NCBI GenBank assembly: GCA_027943335.1
Contig: BSBK01007737.1
Location: 330,501-394,500, forward strand
DNA from: Chamaecyparis obtusa
Lineage: Eukaryota > Streptophyta > Pinopsida > Cupressales > Cupressaceae
DNA: 64,000 nucleotides
Direction of reading: 5' to 3'
The notes under the pieces: generated by a model
Seen by the model: only the letters and a program-made list of their open reading frames with translations
Told to the model about the DNA's origin: nothing
Database searches by the model: none
Program-made: the position numbers and the translations under genes
Shown: in pieces, positions 10,951-21,960 of the stretch
How positions within the stretch are numbered: position 1 is the first letter of the stretch
Layout: each line of letters opens with the position of its first letter

Positions 10951-13900
10951 CAGAGTTGCACATGTAGATGAAGATGCCAGATCATCAAATTTTGAAGATG
11001 CTGAAAGAGGAGAAACGCTGATTAATAGAAGAGTCTTGCTGAGTGGTGAGAATGAACATGAACAAAGGAGGATCTTGTTTTGCACTAGATGCAAGTGTGA
11101 GGGTAAATGTTGTGATGTGATTATTGATAGTGGAAGCACTGACAATTTAGTGTCAGAAGAGATGGTGACAAAGTTGAAGCTTAAGAGATAGAAACACCCA
11201 CATCCATATCGGATTGCCTGGGTGCAGGATGACCACAAGGTCATGGTCAATGAATAGTGCCTGGTAAAGTTCAAGATCGGTAGGTACCAAGATGAGGTAC
11301 TATGTGATATCATATCTATGGATGCATGTCATATGTTGTTGGGAAGACCGTGGTAGTTTGACAAATGTGATGTACATGATGGTCGTGTGAATACCTATTC
11401 CCTGACAAAGGATGGAGTGCGACATAAGCTAAAACCATTGAAGGAGACCAAAGAAAAGGTATGTGGTAATGCAAGAATAACATTTGTTGATGGAAGAAAA
11501 TTCCTAGATGGTATGAGGCATGAGCATGTGTGTTTTTCTTAAATTCTAAAAGCTGGTAAAGAGGAAATAGAGGATGTACCTATAGAGGTTGTAGATTTGT
11601 TGAATGAGTTTCAAGATATTGTATCTGATAATGTACCTGATGGATTACCACCGGTAAGGAAGATTAGTCATCAGATGGATTTGATTTCAGGAGCCAGTTT
11701 GCCAAACAAGGTAGCACACAGAATGACACCAACAGAAAGTGAAGAGTTGAACAGACAAGTACATGAGTTGTTATAGAAGGGATTGATTTGGGAGAGGTTG
11801 AGTCTATGTGTTGTACCAACAGTATTAGCAACAAAGAAGAATGGAGAATGGAGGATGTGTATATATTCTAGAGTAATAAACAAGATCACAATCAAGTACC
11901 AATTTCCATTGCCATGAATGGATGATATTATGGACTATTTGAGTGGGGCTGTGTATTTCTCAAAGATAGATCTGAAGAGTGGATATCACCAAATTTGGAT
12001 CAGAGAAGGAGATGAATGGAAGACTACCTTCAAGACAAAGGAAGGACTGTATGAGTGGTTAGTCATGCCTTTTGAGCTAACCAATGCACCGAGCACTTTC
12101 ATGTGGCTCATGAATGAGGTTATAAAAGAATTTTGGGGTAAGTTTGTCATTGTTTACCTAGATGATATTTTGATCTTTATCAAGACATTGGAGGAACATA
12201 TGATGCATATTTGTATGGTGTCTGAGAAGCTGAGAGATGAGAAATTGTTGATTAATTTGAAGAAGTGTAGTTTTGTGAAGGAGTTAGTGTATTTGGGATT
12301 TGTAGTTTCAGCAGAAGGTCTGAAAATGGACCCAGAGAAAGTATAGGCTATCCTTGAATGACCTACTCCAAGAAGTGCTACTGAGGTAAGATCTTTTCAT
12401 GGTTTGGCTAGTTTTTATAGAAAGTTTATCAGAAATTTTAGCAGCATTTGTGGACCCTTGACTGAAACAATGAGAGGGGATAGAAAAGAGTTCAAGTGGA
12501 CTAATGGGGCAGATAAGAGTTTTAAACTGTTGAAACAAAAAGTTACAAAACAACCTATTTTAGGACTTCTAGTTTTTAACAAGGTGTTTCAAGTAGATTG
12601 TGATGCTATTGGTACTGCAATAGGAGCTGTTATGAGCCAAGAAGGTAAACCTATTTCTTATTTTAGTGAGAAGTTAAATGATGCCAAGAGAAAATATTCT
12701 ATTTAGGATCAGGAATTTTATGCTATAGTTCAGGCATTGAAGAAGTGGAGACACTATCTACTTCCTAAGGAGTTTTTTTTGTATACTGATCATCAAGCTT
12801 TGCAATATTTGAATAGTCAAGGAAAGTTGAATCAAAGGCATTTGAAATGGCTTGAGTTTTTGCAGAGTTATACATTTATTTTGAAACACAGAAGTGGAAA
12901 GTCTAACAGGGTTGCAGATGCACTTAGCAGAAGGCAACTATTGCTAACAGAGATGCAGATTGAGGTGGTTGGGTTCAAGGAACTCAAGAGTTTGTATCTA
13001 GAGGAGCTTGATTTTGGTGAGGCTTGGAAAGCTTGTAAAGAGCCTGTTACTCTAGATAGAATGAAGTGGTTGGATTTCATCATTCAGGATGATATGCTAT
13101 TCAGAGGGAGTCAGTTGTGCATTCCAAGAAGCTCTATGAGGGATAATCTCATCAAGGAGAAGCATAGCGAAGGATTGGCTGGACATTTTGGTTGTGATAA
13201 AACCCTTGCTTTGGTTAGTGAGAATTATTATTGGCCACAATTGCAGCAAGATGTCAAGAAGTTTGTATAGAGTTGCAGAGTATGTCAGATGGTGAAATGA
13301 GTGAAGTAGAATACTGGGTTGTATCAGCCATTACCTGTACCAGAGAAGCCTTGGGAGGATATTAGTATGGACTTTGTTTTTATTTTACCAAGGACATAGC
13401 AGGGACATGATTCAATTTTTGTGGTAGTTGATAGATTTTCAAAGATGGCACATTTTATTCCCTGCAAGAAGACTAATGATGTTGTTCATGTAGTAGAATT
13501 GTCTTTTAGAGAAGTAGTGAGACTACATGGTTTGCCAAAAAGTATAGTTTCAGATAGGGACACTAAGTTCATTGGATATTTATGGCGTACATTATGGAAG
13601 AAGTTGAAGATGGATTTGAAGTTTAGTTCATCACATCATCCACAGACTGATGGACAAACAGAGGTGGTGAATAGAAGTTTGGGAAATTTGTTGAGATGTT
13701 TGGTTGGAGATAAGCCAACAGGATGGGATTTGATTTTACCACAAGCAGAATTTGCATACAATAATTCTGTCAACAGGAGCACTGGTAAATCACCATTCCA
13801 GATTGTATATGGGAGTAGTCCCAGAAATGCATCTGAGTTGAGAAAGATAGATAAAGGAGAAATCAGTAGTGTTGAAGCTGAGGATTTTGTAGAACATTTG

Positions 13901-14416
13901 AAGAACATCCATGAGGAGGTGAGGAAGCATATTACCAAGATGAATGCACAGTATAAGGCTAAGGTAGATGAGAAAAGGAGGCATAAGGAATTTCAGGTTG
14001 GAGATGAACTCATGGTTCATTTGCAGAAGGAGCAATTTTTGGTTGGTACATATAACAAGTTGAAAATGAAGAACTTTGGGGCATGTAAGATACTGAAGAA
14101 ACATGATTTAGGAAATGCATATGATGTAGAATTGCATACTGAGCTGAATATTTCGTCAGTGTTTAACATTTCAAATTTGACAGAGTATCATAAAGGAGGT
14201 TTTGAAGATGAGGTTACAGCAGCACAGTGGAGTATTCTACCAACCAGTTCAGATATCAAGGAGATTGAAGACATACTAGATAGTCATGTTAGTAGAAGTA
14301 AAAGGAACAAGACATATGAAGAGTATTTGGTCAAATGGAAAGGATGACCTATTGAAGATTCATCATAGCTAACAAAGGAGGAGGTTAACCATCTTGGTTT
14401 TCCTCTACACACCTAA
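10951..14416 (+). pseudogene. Gypsy-1 pol: protease, RT, RNase H, integrase, chromodomain
   Basis: It is in the same frame as gag. The aspartic protease motif DSGST is at 11126. The RT has the catalytic YLDD at 12155-12166, with [13 protein letters not shown] upstream. RNase H is near 12590-12900 (ending SGKSNRVADALSRR). The integrase has the H2C2 finger (HSEGLAGHFGCDK … SCRVCQ), then SDRDTKF and HHPQTDGQTEVVNRS, with D, D and E retained. The chromodomain is at about 14258-14400 (EIEDILDSHVSRSK … YLVKWKG), which in chromoviruses targets integration to marked chromatin. Many TAG/TGA stops interrupt it, for example 14345-14347 and ~14366. No frameshift is evident, since successive open stretches share one frame. 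Confidence 0.92.
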
Positions 14417-14454
14417 GTTGTGACAGGGTCACTTCTCAAATTACCCCGGGTGTC

Positions 14455-15304
14455 TGATGCAGGAGCATCTTGGGTGTAAGAGCAATCTTGCATCACCCAA
14501 AAATATTTCTATTTTTGTATTCAATAAGGGCTATATTGTGCAGAGCTGCTATTTATGGAAACTTGCTATTTTTAGTAAGTTGGTCATAAATCTTGAAATG
14601 TTCTGATTTTACATGTGGAGGTTCATCTTAGTCATATCAGCCTTCCAATAAAGTTTCATGGCTAGATCAGGTCTAGTTTTGAAGATATTGAAGATTTTCA
14701 GTATTGGCAGTAGGGTATAGAAACTTTGAGCTCAGTTTTGAAAGCTTTAGAGGCCCCAGATGAGGTCAAAAATTTTGGTGACAAGCGCTTGCACCGATCA
14801 AGCCTGTAGAGCACTTTGTGGCCTTTTCAAAATGGGGTTGTAATAGTCAATCGAGTCAACTGGTGATGACTTATGGTCTCTAGAAGTCGGGCCACCTAAA
14901 ATGGCAGAAAATAATTTTCCTTCAAAATTTTTGTCCAGGTTTCAAAAGTTATTTTTGAGCTGACTTTGATGTAATAAATTGAAAAATAAAATAATTCTAA
15001 GTTTGGTCGGCCCTAAGGGCTAAAATTCTAGAACCTTCTTGGGCGGTGGAAAATGCCTATATAAAGAAGGCCCGTAGTGTTGTCTAGGACAGTTCTGGGT
15101 AGTAGATCTGGGTATTGATTCAAGGCTTTTTCCTACAGAATATTGTAAGGGATTGCCCATGTGGCTTTGCATATTGTAATTCTAAAAGTTTGTAATTCCA
15201 CATTTGTGGAGATAATAAGAAGTCAATTTTCTGTTCTTGCATATTGTTGTTGTTTCTCTATTTTTGTTATGTGTTTGTGGTATTAAGGGGAGCACCCTTC
15301 ATCA
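14455..15304 (+). repeat. Gypsy-1 3' LTR
   Basis: 850 bp, TGATGCAGGAGC…CCCTTCATCA, with a TATA box at 15058-15065. It differs from the 5' LTR by scattered substitutions, so the insertion is not recent. Confidence 0.95.
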
Positions 15305-16912
15305 AACCACATCATGATGATATGAATACTGATTTTTATCACTTTTACTAACACCTTTTGGAAACTAGTACAACCCTCACTAGTTGAATGACCAACTATG
15401 GGAGTATGAATACCAGTTTCATCAGATTCAATGTTGCAAACAAACAAAGGTCAACCCTCCACCCTATATGAAAGTCCTCAATGGTTCTTTTATGACCATT
15501 TCATTAGATGAATTCACATAAGTTGTTGGATCTCCCTCAAGACAACCACATCAAAGGAAAGAAAAATATCATGTCTCCATCATTGCTAATCTAGTCAAAA
15601 CATCATTGATTAGCTAAAAAGACGTGATAAAATTCAATTCAATAAAGATTATCAAAAGAAAGCTTCAAGTGTTTTGCAGTGTATCCTGATTTTCAAAAGG
15701 AATTTCCAAACATTCTGATCTTTAAAGTGTTGTCAATTTTTAATCCTGCATAATAAAGTCAATGAAGGTTCAAGGATCAAGTTGTAGGATCAAATACTTG
15801 GGTGTGAACAATGATATCCATCAAAGGTTTATGAAAATCTCTCTTCTGAAGCTCTGATAATTCTCTCTCTGATATGACTGAATATAGCACTAAGTGAATT
15901 TGATCTGAGTTTAATGCATTGTGTCATGTGAATTGATGATGTTTGTTGAAATCCACTGATTAAGATCAAATGCCTCTGATTGGATAGGAAAAATGTTGGA
16001 CTTGGGCAAACTTCCAAAATATGACAAAAGCTCAGTTTATGCAAGATGTAGCTCAAAGAACTTTATGCAAGAAATTACCAACTCTCGAACAAGATCACAT
16101 TGGTTTGCCCCAATGTCTAGAAAGATATAGGACATGAAGGATGGATTTGCAAGTTGATGGATTAGAGATGGAAAGGCCATGATGGGTGAAGCATGCAAAT
16201 GTGACCCATAGGACCATCTCCTTAATATTACCCAAGCTAAAGAAAAATGATATAGCAATGTGAAGCATGTTTTTGGATAAGCCATGCAAGCCCATGATGT
16301 AGTTCTAGATAGCATATAGGATAATGATTTACTGTCATGAAAATGAGGGATCCAAAAGAAGTGGACATGTCAAGAAGTTCTTGATAATAATTTTTGTACT
16401 TTAAGTTCTTCATTTTGATCAAGACCAAGGGTCACTTTGGGTAAGATGTGGATAAGATAACACAATCAGGATAAAGGGGTGATGGAGTCTATGAAGGGAT
16501 GTTTTGGGACTATGGAAAGACTATCAATGAATAATGAAGGTGAATTTGGGATAATCAAGATCATGATAGGGTAACATGGATGCAAGGATAATAGATTTCA
16601 AGATACTCAATGCTCATGGATGTGTTCAACCTTGTCAACATGAAGGTGAGAGAGGAAATATGAATGAAACTTGCCCCCAAGTGTAGAGTGTAAGAAGGAG
16701 GAATTACGCATGATGCCTTTTTACCAAGTTTTCATCATGGTATTTATTTCTCTTTACTTTTGTTACCAAGGTGCCTATTGCTAGGTTTTCACCAAGGCAC
16801 TTTTTTTCTCTCTCTTTTTTTTCCTCTTTTTTTTTTTTTTCAATATTTTCCCAACATCATAATCTTTGGACAATGCTCCTCTGAAAGATATGCTATAATA
16901 AACTATGGGTAT
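15305..16912 (-). other. LARD-A internal sequence between nested elements
   Basis: No domain was recognised on either strand. A purine/pyrimidine-asymmetric tract (T-rich on plus, 16801-16848) lies near the right end, just before the small LTR element. Minus-strand open frames at 15829-16428 overlap each other and carry no motif, so I do not call them genes. Confidence 0.5.
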
Positions 16913-17810
16913 TGTAATCACCCAAAAATGGTCATCTAGACTATTAGCCCCTTTTGCTAAATCATCAATTGCTTATTCTTGATCAAATCCTAGTTCTATC
17001 ATTTATTTGATTATTTTCTATAGGCTAACCATTTTATCCTAAGTCTTTATTTATTTAAAAAGAATTCCCTCCCCTTTTATTAAATAAAAAGTCCCCACTT
17101 TTCCTCTTATCCTAAGTTGCACAAATAAAGCATTATTCCTATTTTATAAAAAGGGAAAAAGCACTTTTTGTCTCATATGGACACAAAAGTCAACTCTTAT
17201 TTTCTCATTGGAGGATACTTGTGCACATGGATTTCTCCTCTTTCAAGCTCCACCCTTGATTAAATATTTTGCCTCTTAATCTCCATGGTCCATTCTTTCT
17301 CACTTCTTATAAAAGAAAAGCTCTCTTCTCATTTTCATATCCATCTTTTGAATACTAACCTTATGCTGCAGGATTGCTTGGAGACTTTAGAGCTTTTTGA
17401 AGACATTCTTGCATCCATCTTTCATTTCTTGTATCATAGTTTCATGTTTATGCTTTCCTAGATTAGCTTCATTTCTATGCTCTAGATTAGCTCACATAGA
17501 TTAATTAGCTTGGATTGTAACACTTGCATCTTTCTTTTCATAGCTTAGCTTGCATTCTCATTTCTAGCATAGTTGAATTCCATTCTCATCTTGATTCTTG
17601 AGGATATTGGCATTCTTACCCTTGTCTCCATTGAATCTCCCATTGCATGGTTTACTAGCAAGGTCATAGGCTTAATAGCTCTAGCTGAGAGAACTCTTAA
17701 TATCCTTGCACTCCATGCCTAGGGAGCTCTAGGTTGCTTACTCAAGGTTTCCCATTTATGGATTCCCTTGGAAGTAATGACTTAGAGAAGTGCACATCTT
17801 AGTGTGTACT
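16913..17810 (+). repeat. Small LTR element, 5' LTR
   Basis: Direct repeat of 18605-19502 with scattered substitutions. It has TG at the start; the terminal CA has become CT. Confidence 0.88.
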
Positions 17811-18604
17811 TTTCATAGTAGCTTGCATTTTTAGGTTCATGTTAGTTGGTTTTGCATCTTGCATATGGAGAGAGCTCTCCTTTCATCTTTCATGGACCTA
17901 TCGGTCAACTGCGCTCACCTTTTGCTTCTTCCCGATCATGTCTTCCACTTCTTATCTTTCATATCACACCATTTTCTCTTCATTTCAAGATCAAAACTGA
18001 AATCCAAGTTCACCTTGATCATCCAGATCACTTTTCTCCTTCTTTCCACGTAGTTGGTTGACCTTTTGAGGCCCAATTCTTTCGATCTTCACTGGGGCAT
18101 CCTTTCCTTCTTCATCTCCATATCTCTCACCCTTCTAGTCTTTCATTCATTTCATTCATCTCTCTCTCTGAGGCTTTGACTGGGGCATATCTTCACTGCT
18201 TGATGGTTATTCTCTTATCTTTCATCTTCAATTATGATTTCTAGTGGTTTGATCATATTTCTCTTGCTTCTGCATTCCCTCTACCTAATTTTGCTTTCGA
18301 TCCCGAGGGGGCAGACACATCATATCCTATTGGCTATTCTCTAGAGCATATGCTTGACTATTCCATTTGCTTTGATCGATCTATCTTTGCACTTGACATG
18401 TTAGTTCTCATCTCGAGTTCTGATACTGTCCATCTCTTTCCTAAGTGTTCAATACTATCACTACCAGGCTGACCATGCAGGATTTTCTATCTCTTTGTAC
18501 TTCATTCTTTGGAGTCAAATCTCTATCTATTGCCTTCTTAGCTGATCTATTCTTTGACGTAATGTGTTCCCAGATCGATCATACATTAGTCAAAGAGGGG
18601 CAAA
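17811..18604 (+). other. Internal region of the small LTR element
   Basis: About 794 bp, pyrimidine-rich, without a recognised ORF. A 71-codon frame at 17846-18061 has no known motif. The polypurine tract is its last 14 bases. Confidence 0.7.
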
Positions 18605-19502
18605 TGTAATCACCCAAAAATGGTCATCTGGACTATTAGCCCCTTTTGCTAAATCATCAATTGCTTATTCTTGATCAAATCCTAGTTCTATCATTTATTT
18701 GATTATTTTCTATGGGCTAACCATTTTATCCTAAGTCTTTATTTATTTAAAAGTAATTCCCTACCCTTTTATTAAATAAAAAGTCCCCACTTTTCCTCTT
18801 ATCCTAAGTTGCACAAATAAATCATTATTCCTATTTTATAAAAAGGGAGAAAGCACTTTTTGTCTCATATGGACACAAAAGTCAACTCTTATTTTTTCAT
18901 TGGAGGATACTTGTGCACATGGATTGCTCCTCTTTCAAGCTCCACCCTTGATTAAATATTTTGCCTCTTAATCTCCATGGTCCATTCTTTCTCACTTCTT
19001 ATAAAAGAAGAGCTCTCTTCTCAATTGCATATCCATCTTTTGAATACTAACCTTATTATGTATGATTTCTTGGAGACTTTGGAGCTTTTTGAAGACATTA
19101 TTGCATCCATCTTTCATTTCTTGTATCATAGTTTCATGTTTATGCTTTCCTAGATTAGCTTCATTTCTATGCTCTAGATTAGCTCACATAGATTAATTAG
19201 CTTGGATTGTAACACTTGCATCTTTCTTTTCATAGCTTAGCTTGCATTCTCATTTCTAGCATAGTTGCATTCCATTCTCATCTTGATTCTTGAGGATATT
19301 GGCATTCTTGCCCTTGTCTCCATTGAATCTCCCATTGCATAGTTTACTAGCAAGGTCATAGGCTTAATAGCTCTAGCTGAGAGAACTCTAAATATCCTTG
19401 TGCTCCATGCCTAGGGAGCTCTAGGTCACTTTCTCAAGGTTTTCCATTCATGGATTCCCTTGGAAGTAATGACCTAGAGAAGTGCACATCTTAGTGTGTA
19501 CA
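18605..19502 (+). repeat. Small LTR element, 3' LTR
   Basis: TGTAATCACCC…TGTGTACA, preceded by a purine tract and followed by the AGTAT target copy. Confidence 0.9.
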
Positions 19503-21960
19503 AGTATGACTAGGATGCTCAAAGATATTGATAAGAGGGATGGAAGTACAGAAAATATGCATTGGAAAATGAATGTTAGGATAAGAAGAAGGTATGTTGC
19601 AGATGGAAATGTTGGCAAGATCAAATTTGATACACACTTTTAAAAGTGGTAGAATGATGGAGGAACAATAGATGAAGGAGATAAGGATCTTCTTGAGGTA
19701 GTGGGTTTTGGGATATAGGAAGCTGAATGATGTTTGGAAGGAGATGGAATGGAAGCTTTTGGAAGCTTGAATGTCAATTTTTATTTTTATTTTGTGTGCA
19801 AGTCTTTCAATAGTGACTTGGGAATCCACATAGTCTTTGATTTTCCTTTTGTGATGCTTTTGAATGCATTTCTTCAATGAGGGATTTAGGAACCCACATT
19901 TTTTTTTTCTTTTTGCTTGGTGGACCTTTGCGGTCTTTTGGATATTTCATTTTTCTTTTCATTCACATGTTGATTAGATGGGACATTGTGATCTTTATAC
20001 ACATATGGATTCTTGGATTTATGATTGTTATGTTGCACATCAACATTTCTTCCAAAAGACTTAGGAATTGTAGATGAATAGGAATAATATGGAGGGTTCA
20101 TATGGATTGGTGTTTGGACATTCTTCAAGTATGTGTGCCTTTGTTGATCTTGATACATGGTAGGGTAAGTGAATGGAGAGCTAGGGATGATAGGAATGGT
20201 TGATGGAGGAATATATGGACCTAATATGGATGGAAGGGATGAAGACTTTTGTTTTGGGACATAGGAACCCAAAATGGATTTTGAGGATAGTGAAGGCATG
20301 TGGTTACATTTGAATGGAGGGATATAAGGTGTGAAAGGGATATCAATATCTTTGGAAGGTGTTGCATTTCCAAGGTTCTCATCTTTAAGATTTATCTTTA
20401 TACCAATAGGCTCATGAGTAGCTTTGATAGGAACACATTTGATAGGATCAACTAAAGCTTGAAGGGATTTATTATCATGTAAGGGATTTGGAAGAATGAT
20501 GGTTTCTTGAGGTGAACATGGATGAATATGACAAGGAAATGATGAGATACTTTAATCTTGACAAGGATCTTCAAATGGTGTAGAGAGGGTATTTTTCTCT
20601 TGATTTTCAATATGCTCATTGAAAATTGTGGAAGGGATATCTTGATCTTGCTTGGGAAGTGAAGAAAATATGGAACTTGGAAGGATATTTAGTTCTTGGA
20701 ATGGAAAGACATTATCTTGGAAAACATGAAAGGATGCAAGGGGATCATCACAAGGTTCTATGGATATGGGACCTTCATCAAATATGGGAGGGGATTGTAT
20801 ATAATCTTGATCTTGATCTTTATCAACATTTGTTTCTTTTCTATTTGGATTATCCTCTTAACATGGAGCCACTTCTAAGGACAAGATAGTTGCTTGGATA
20901 TGTGTGGGGAACGTTTGGAAGAATAATGTAGGATCATTTTGAATGGGTATAATAGGAATTAAAGCACATGAAGCTTTGGGGTCCAAGATCTTTGAAGCAT
21001 GGAAATGATCTGCAGCAAGGTGTAAATTAGCTTGGGTTTCTTTTAAAGGTAGCCCTTGAGGGTAGACACAGTCAACGTGAAAAGTGTCATCATTAGGCTC
21101 ATTCTTCGATGGAGGAATTTTGGATAGTTGTGAAGCTGGAGGAGATGAACGAAAGATGAAAGGAGTACATGCTATGGGAGAAACCTTTCTAGGTAGAGGT
21201 TGGTGCTTTAGATCTTGCTTGAGAGTGGTACTTTTCTCTTCATACTCTTTATTATCTTCATCACAAATAGGATGATCATGAAATTTCCTTTGATCCAAGA
21301 TAGGTTTGTTTCTCTTAAATGCTTCTTTTTGTGAGGAAGATGAAGATACGGATGGCCCATCATTATAAAGAAAAGGACACATTGATCTTAATGATGGCTT
21401 TTTAGATGATGCCTCTTTTTGTTTTTCCTCATTTTCCCTCAAGGCTGATGCATCAAAATTATGAGGAAGCTTATCTCTTGATTGAGCTAACTTCATGAAG
21501 TATGCTTCTTTATCCCTCTTCAAAATTAATTGCATTGTTTCCATAAATATGGGATCTTGGATTACTTCTGAAACTTCTTCTTCAGACACCTCATCATTTT
21601 GATTCCAATGGAGATTCTGATGTGAGGAAAATGAAGATATGGATGGGCTACCATTATAAAGAAAAGGACACATTGATCTTAATGATGGATTTTTAGAGGA
21701 TGTATCTTTTTGTTTTTCCTCATTCCCCCTCAAGGTTGATGTGTCAAAATCATGAGGAAGCTTAGCTCCTAATTGAGCTAACTTCATGAAGTATGCTTCT
21801 TTATCCCTCTTCATAATTAATCCCATTATTTCCATAAACATGGGATCTTGGATTGCTTCTAAAACTTCTTCTTCAGATACTTCATCATTTTGATTCCAAT
21901 GGAGATTTTGATCTTGATTTCAATAATTATGCTCCATACTAGGATTGATTCATTTCTCAA
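19503..21960 (-). pseudogene. LARD-A gag-like ORF, degenerate, with an internal tandem duplication
   Basis: A minus-strand reading frame with a few stops runs from about 21945 (MEHNY…) down to the small-element insertion site. Its N-terminal part has two ~97-residue repeats, each starting NLHWNQNDEVSEEEV and containing KRDKEAYFMKLAQ and SLRSMCPFLYN. Then come a long Pro/Ser/Ile-rich segment (SILGPYIPPSTIPIIPSS) and a basic tail (EISKRPQRSTKQKEKK). The longest clean piece is 20858-21841 (327 codons). I recognise no zinc knuckle or enzyme motif. From its position between PBS and PPT it is probably the element's structural protein or a remnant of it, but the family is unknown to me. Confidence 0.6.

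Larger units (their letters stand above)
8894..15304 (+). mobile_element. Gypsy-1: Ty3 chromovirus nested in LARD-A
   Basis: A full-length 6.4-kb element: LTR 8894-9744, initiator-Met PBS at 9747, one gag-pol frame 9890-14416, LTR 14455-15304. The flanks are GACCA (8889-8893) and AACCA (15305-15309), a 5-bp target duplication with one change. Domain order is gag, protease, RT, RNase H, integrase, chromodomain, which places it in the Ty3 chromovirus group. It belongs to the same family as Gypsy-2 at 42601-48827, being near-identical in structure and LTR sequence. It is inactive because of many stops. Confidence 0.95.
16913..19502 (+). mobile_element. Small LTR element without coding capacity, nested in LARD-A
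   Basis: Two ~898-bp direct repeats (16913-17810 and 18605-19502) start TGTAATCACCC. The right copy ends TGTGTACA; the left ends TGTGTACT. They enclose only ~794 bp. The purine tract CAAAGAGGGGCAAA (18591-18604) directly precedes the right LTR, which sets the plus orientation. The flanks GGTAT (16908-16912) and AGTAT (19503-19507) are a target duplication with one change. No PBS is obvious and there is no gag or pol. It is a minimal derivative that would need a helper, probably of the lineage that supplies LARD-A. Confidence 0.85.

Noticed and set aside
10575..11313. Open frames on the minus strand of Gypsy-1 gag-pol (and the equivalent plus-strand frames in Gypsy-2)
   Set aside because: They are antisense shadows of gag and protease. 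Their recurrence in both elements reflects shared sequence, not a second gene.
15829..16428. Overlapping minus-strand frames in LARD-A as a pol remnant
   Set aside because: No RT, integrase or protease motif could be found in any frame.
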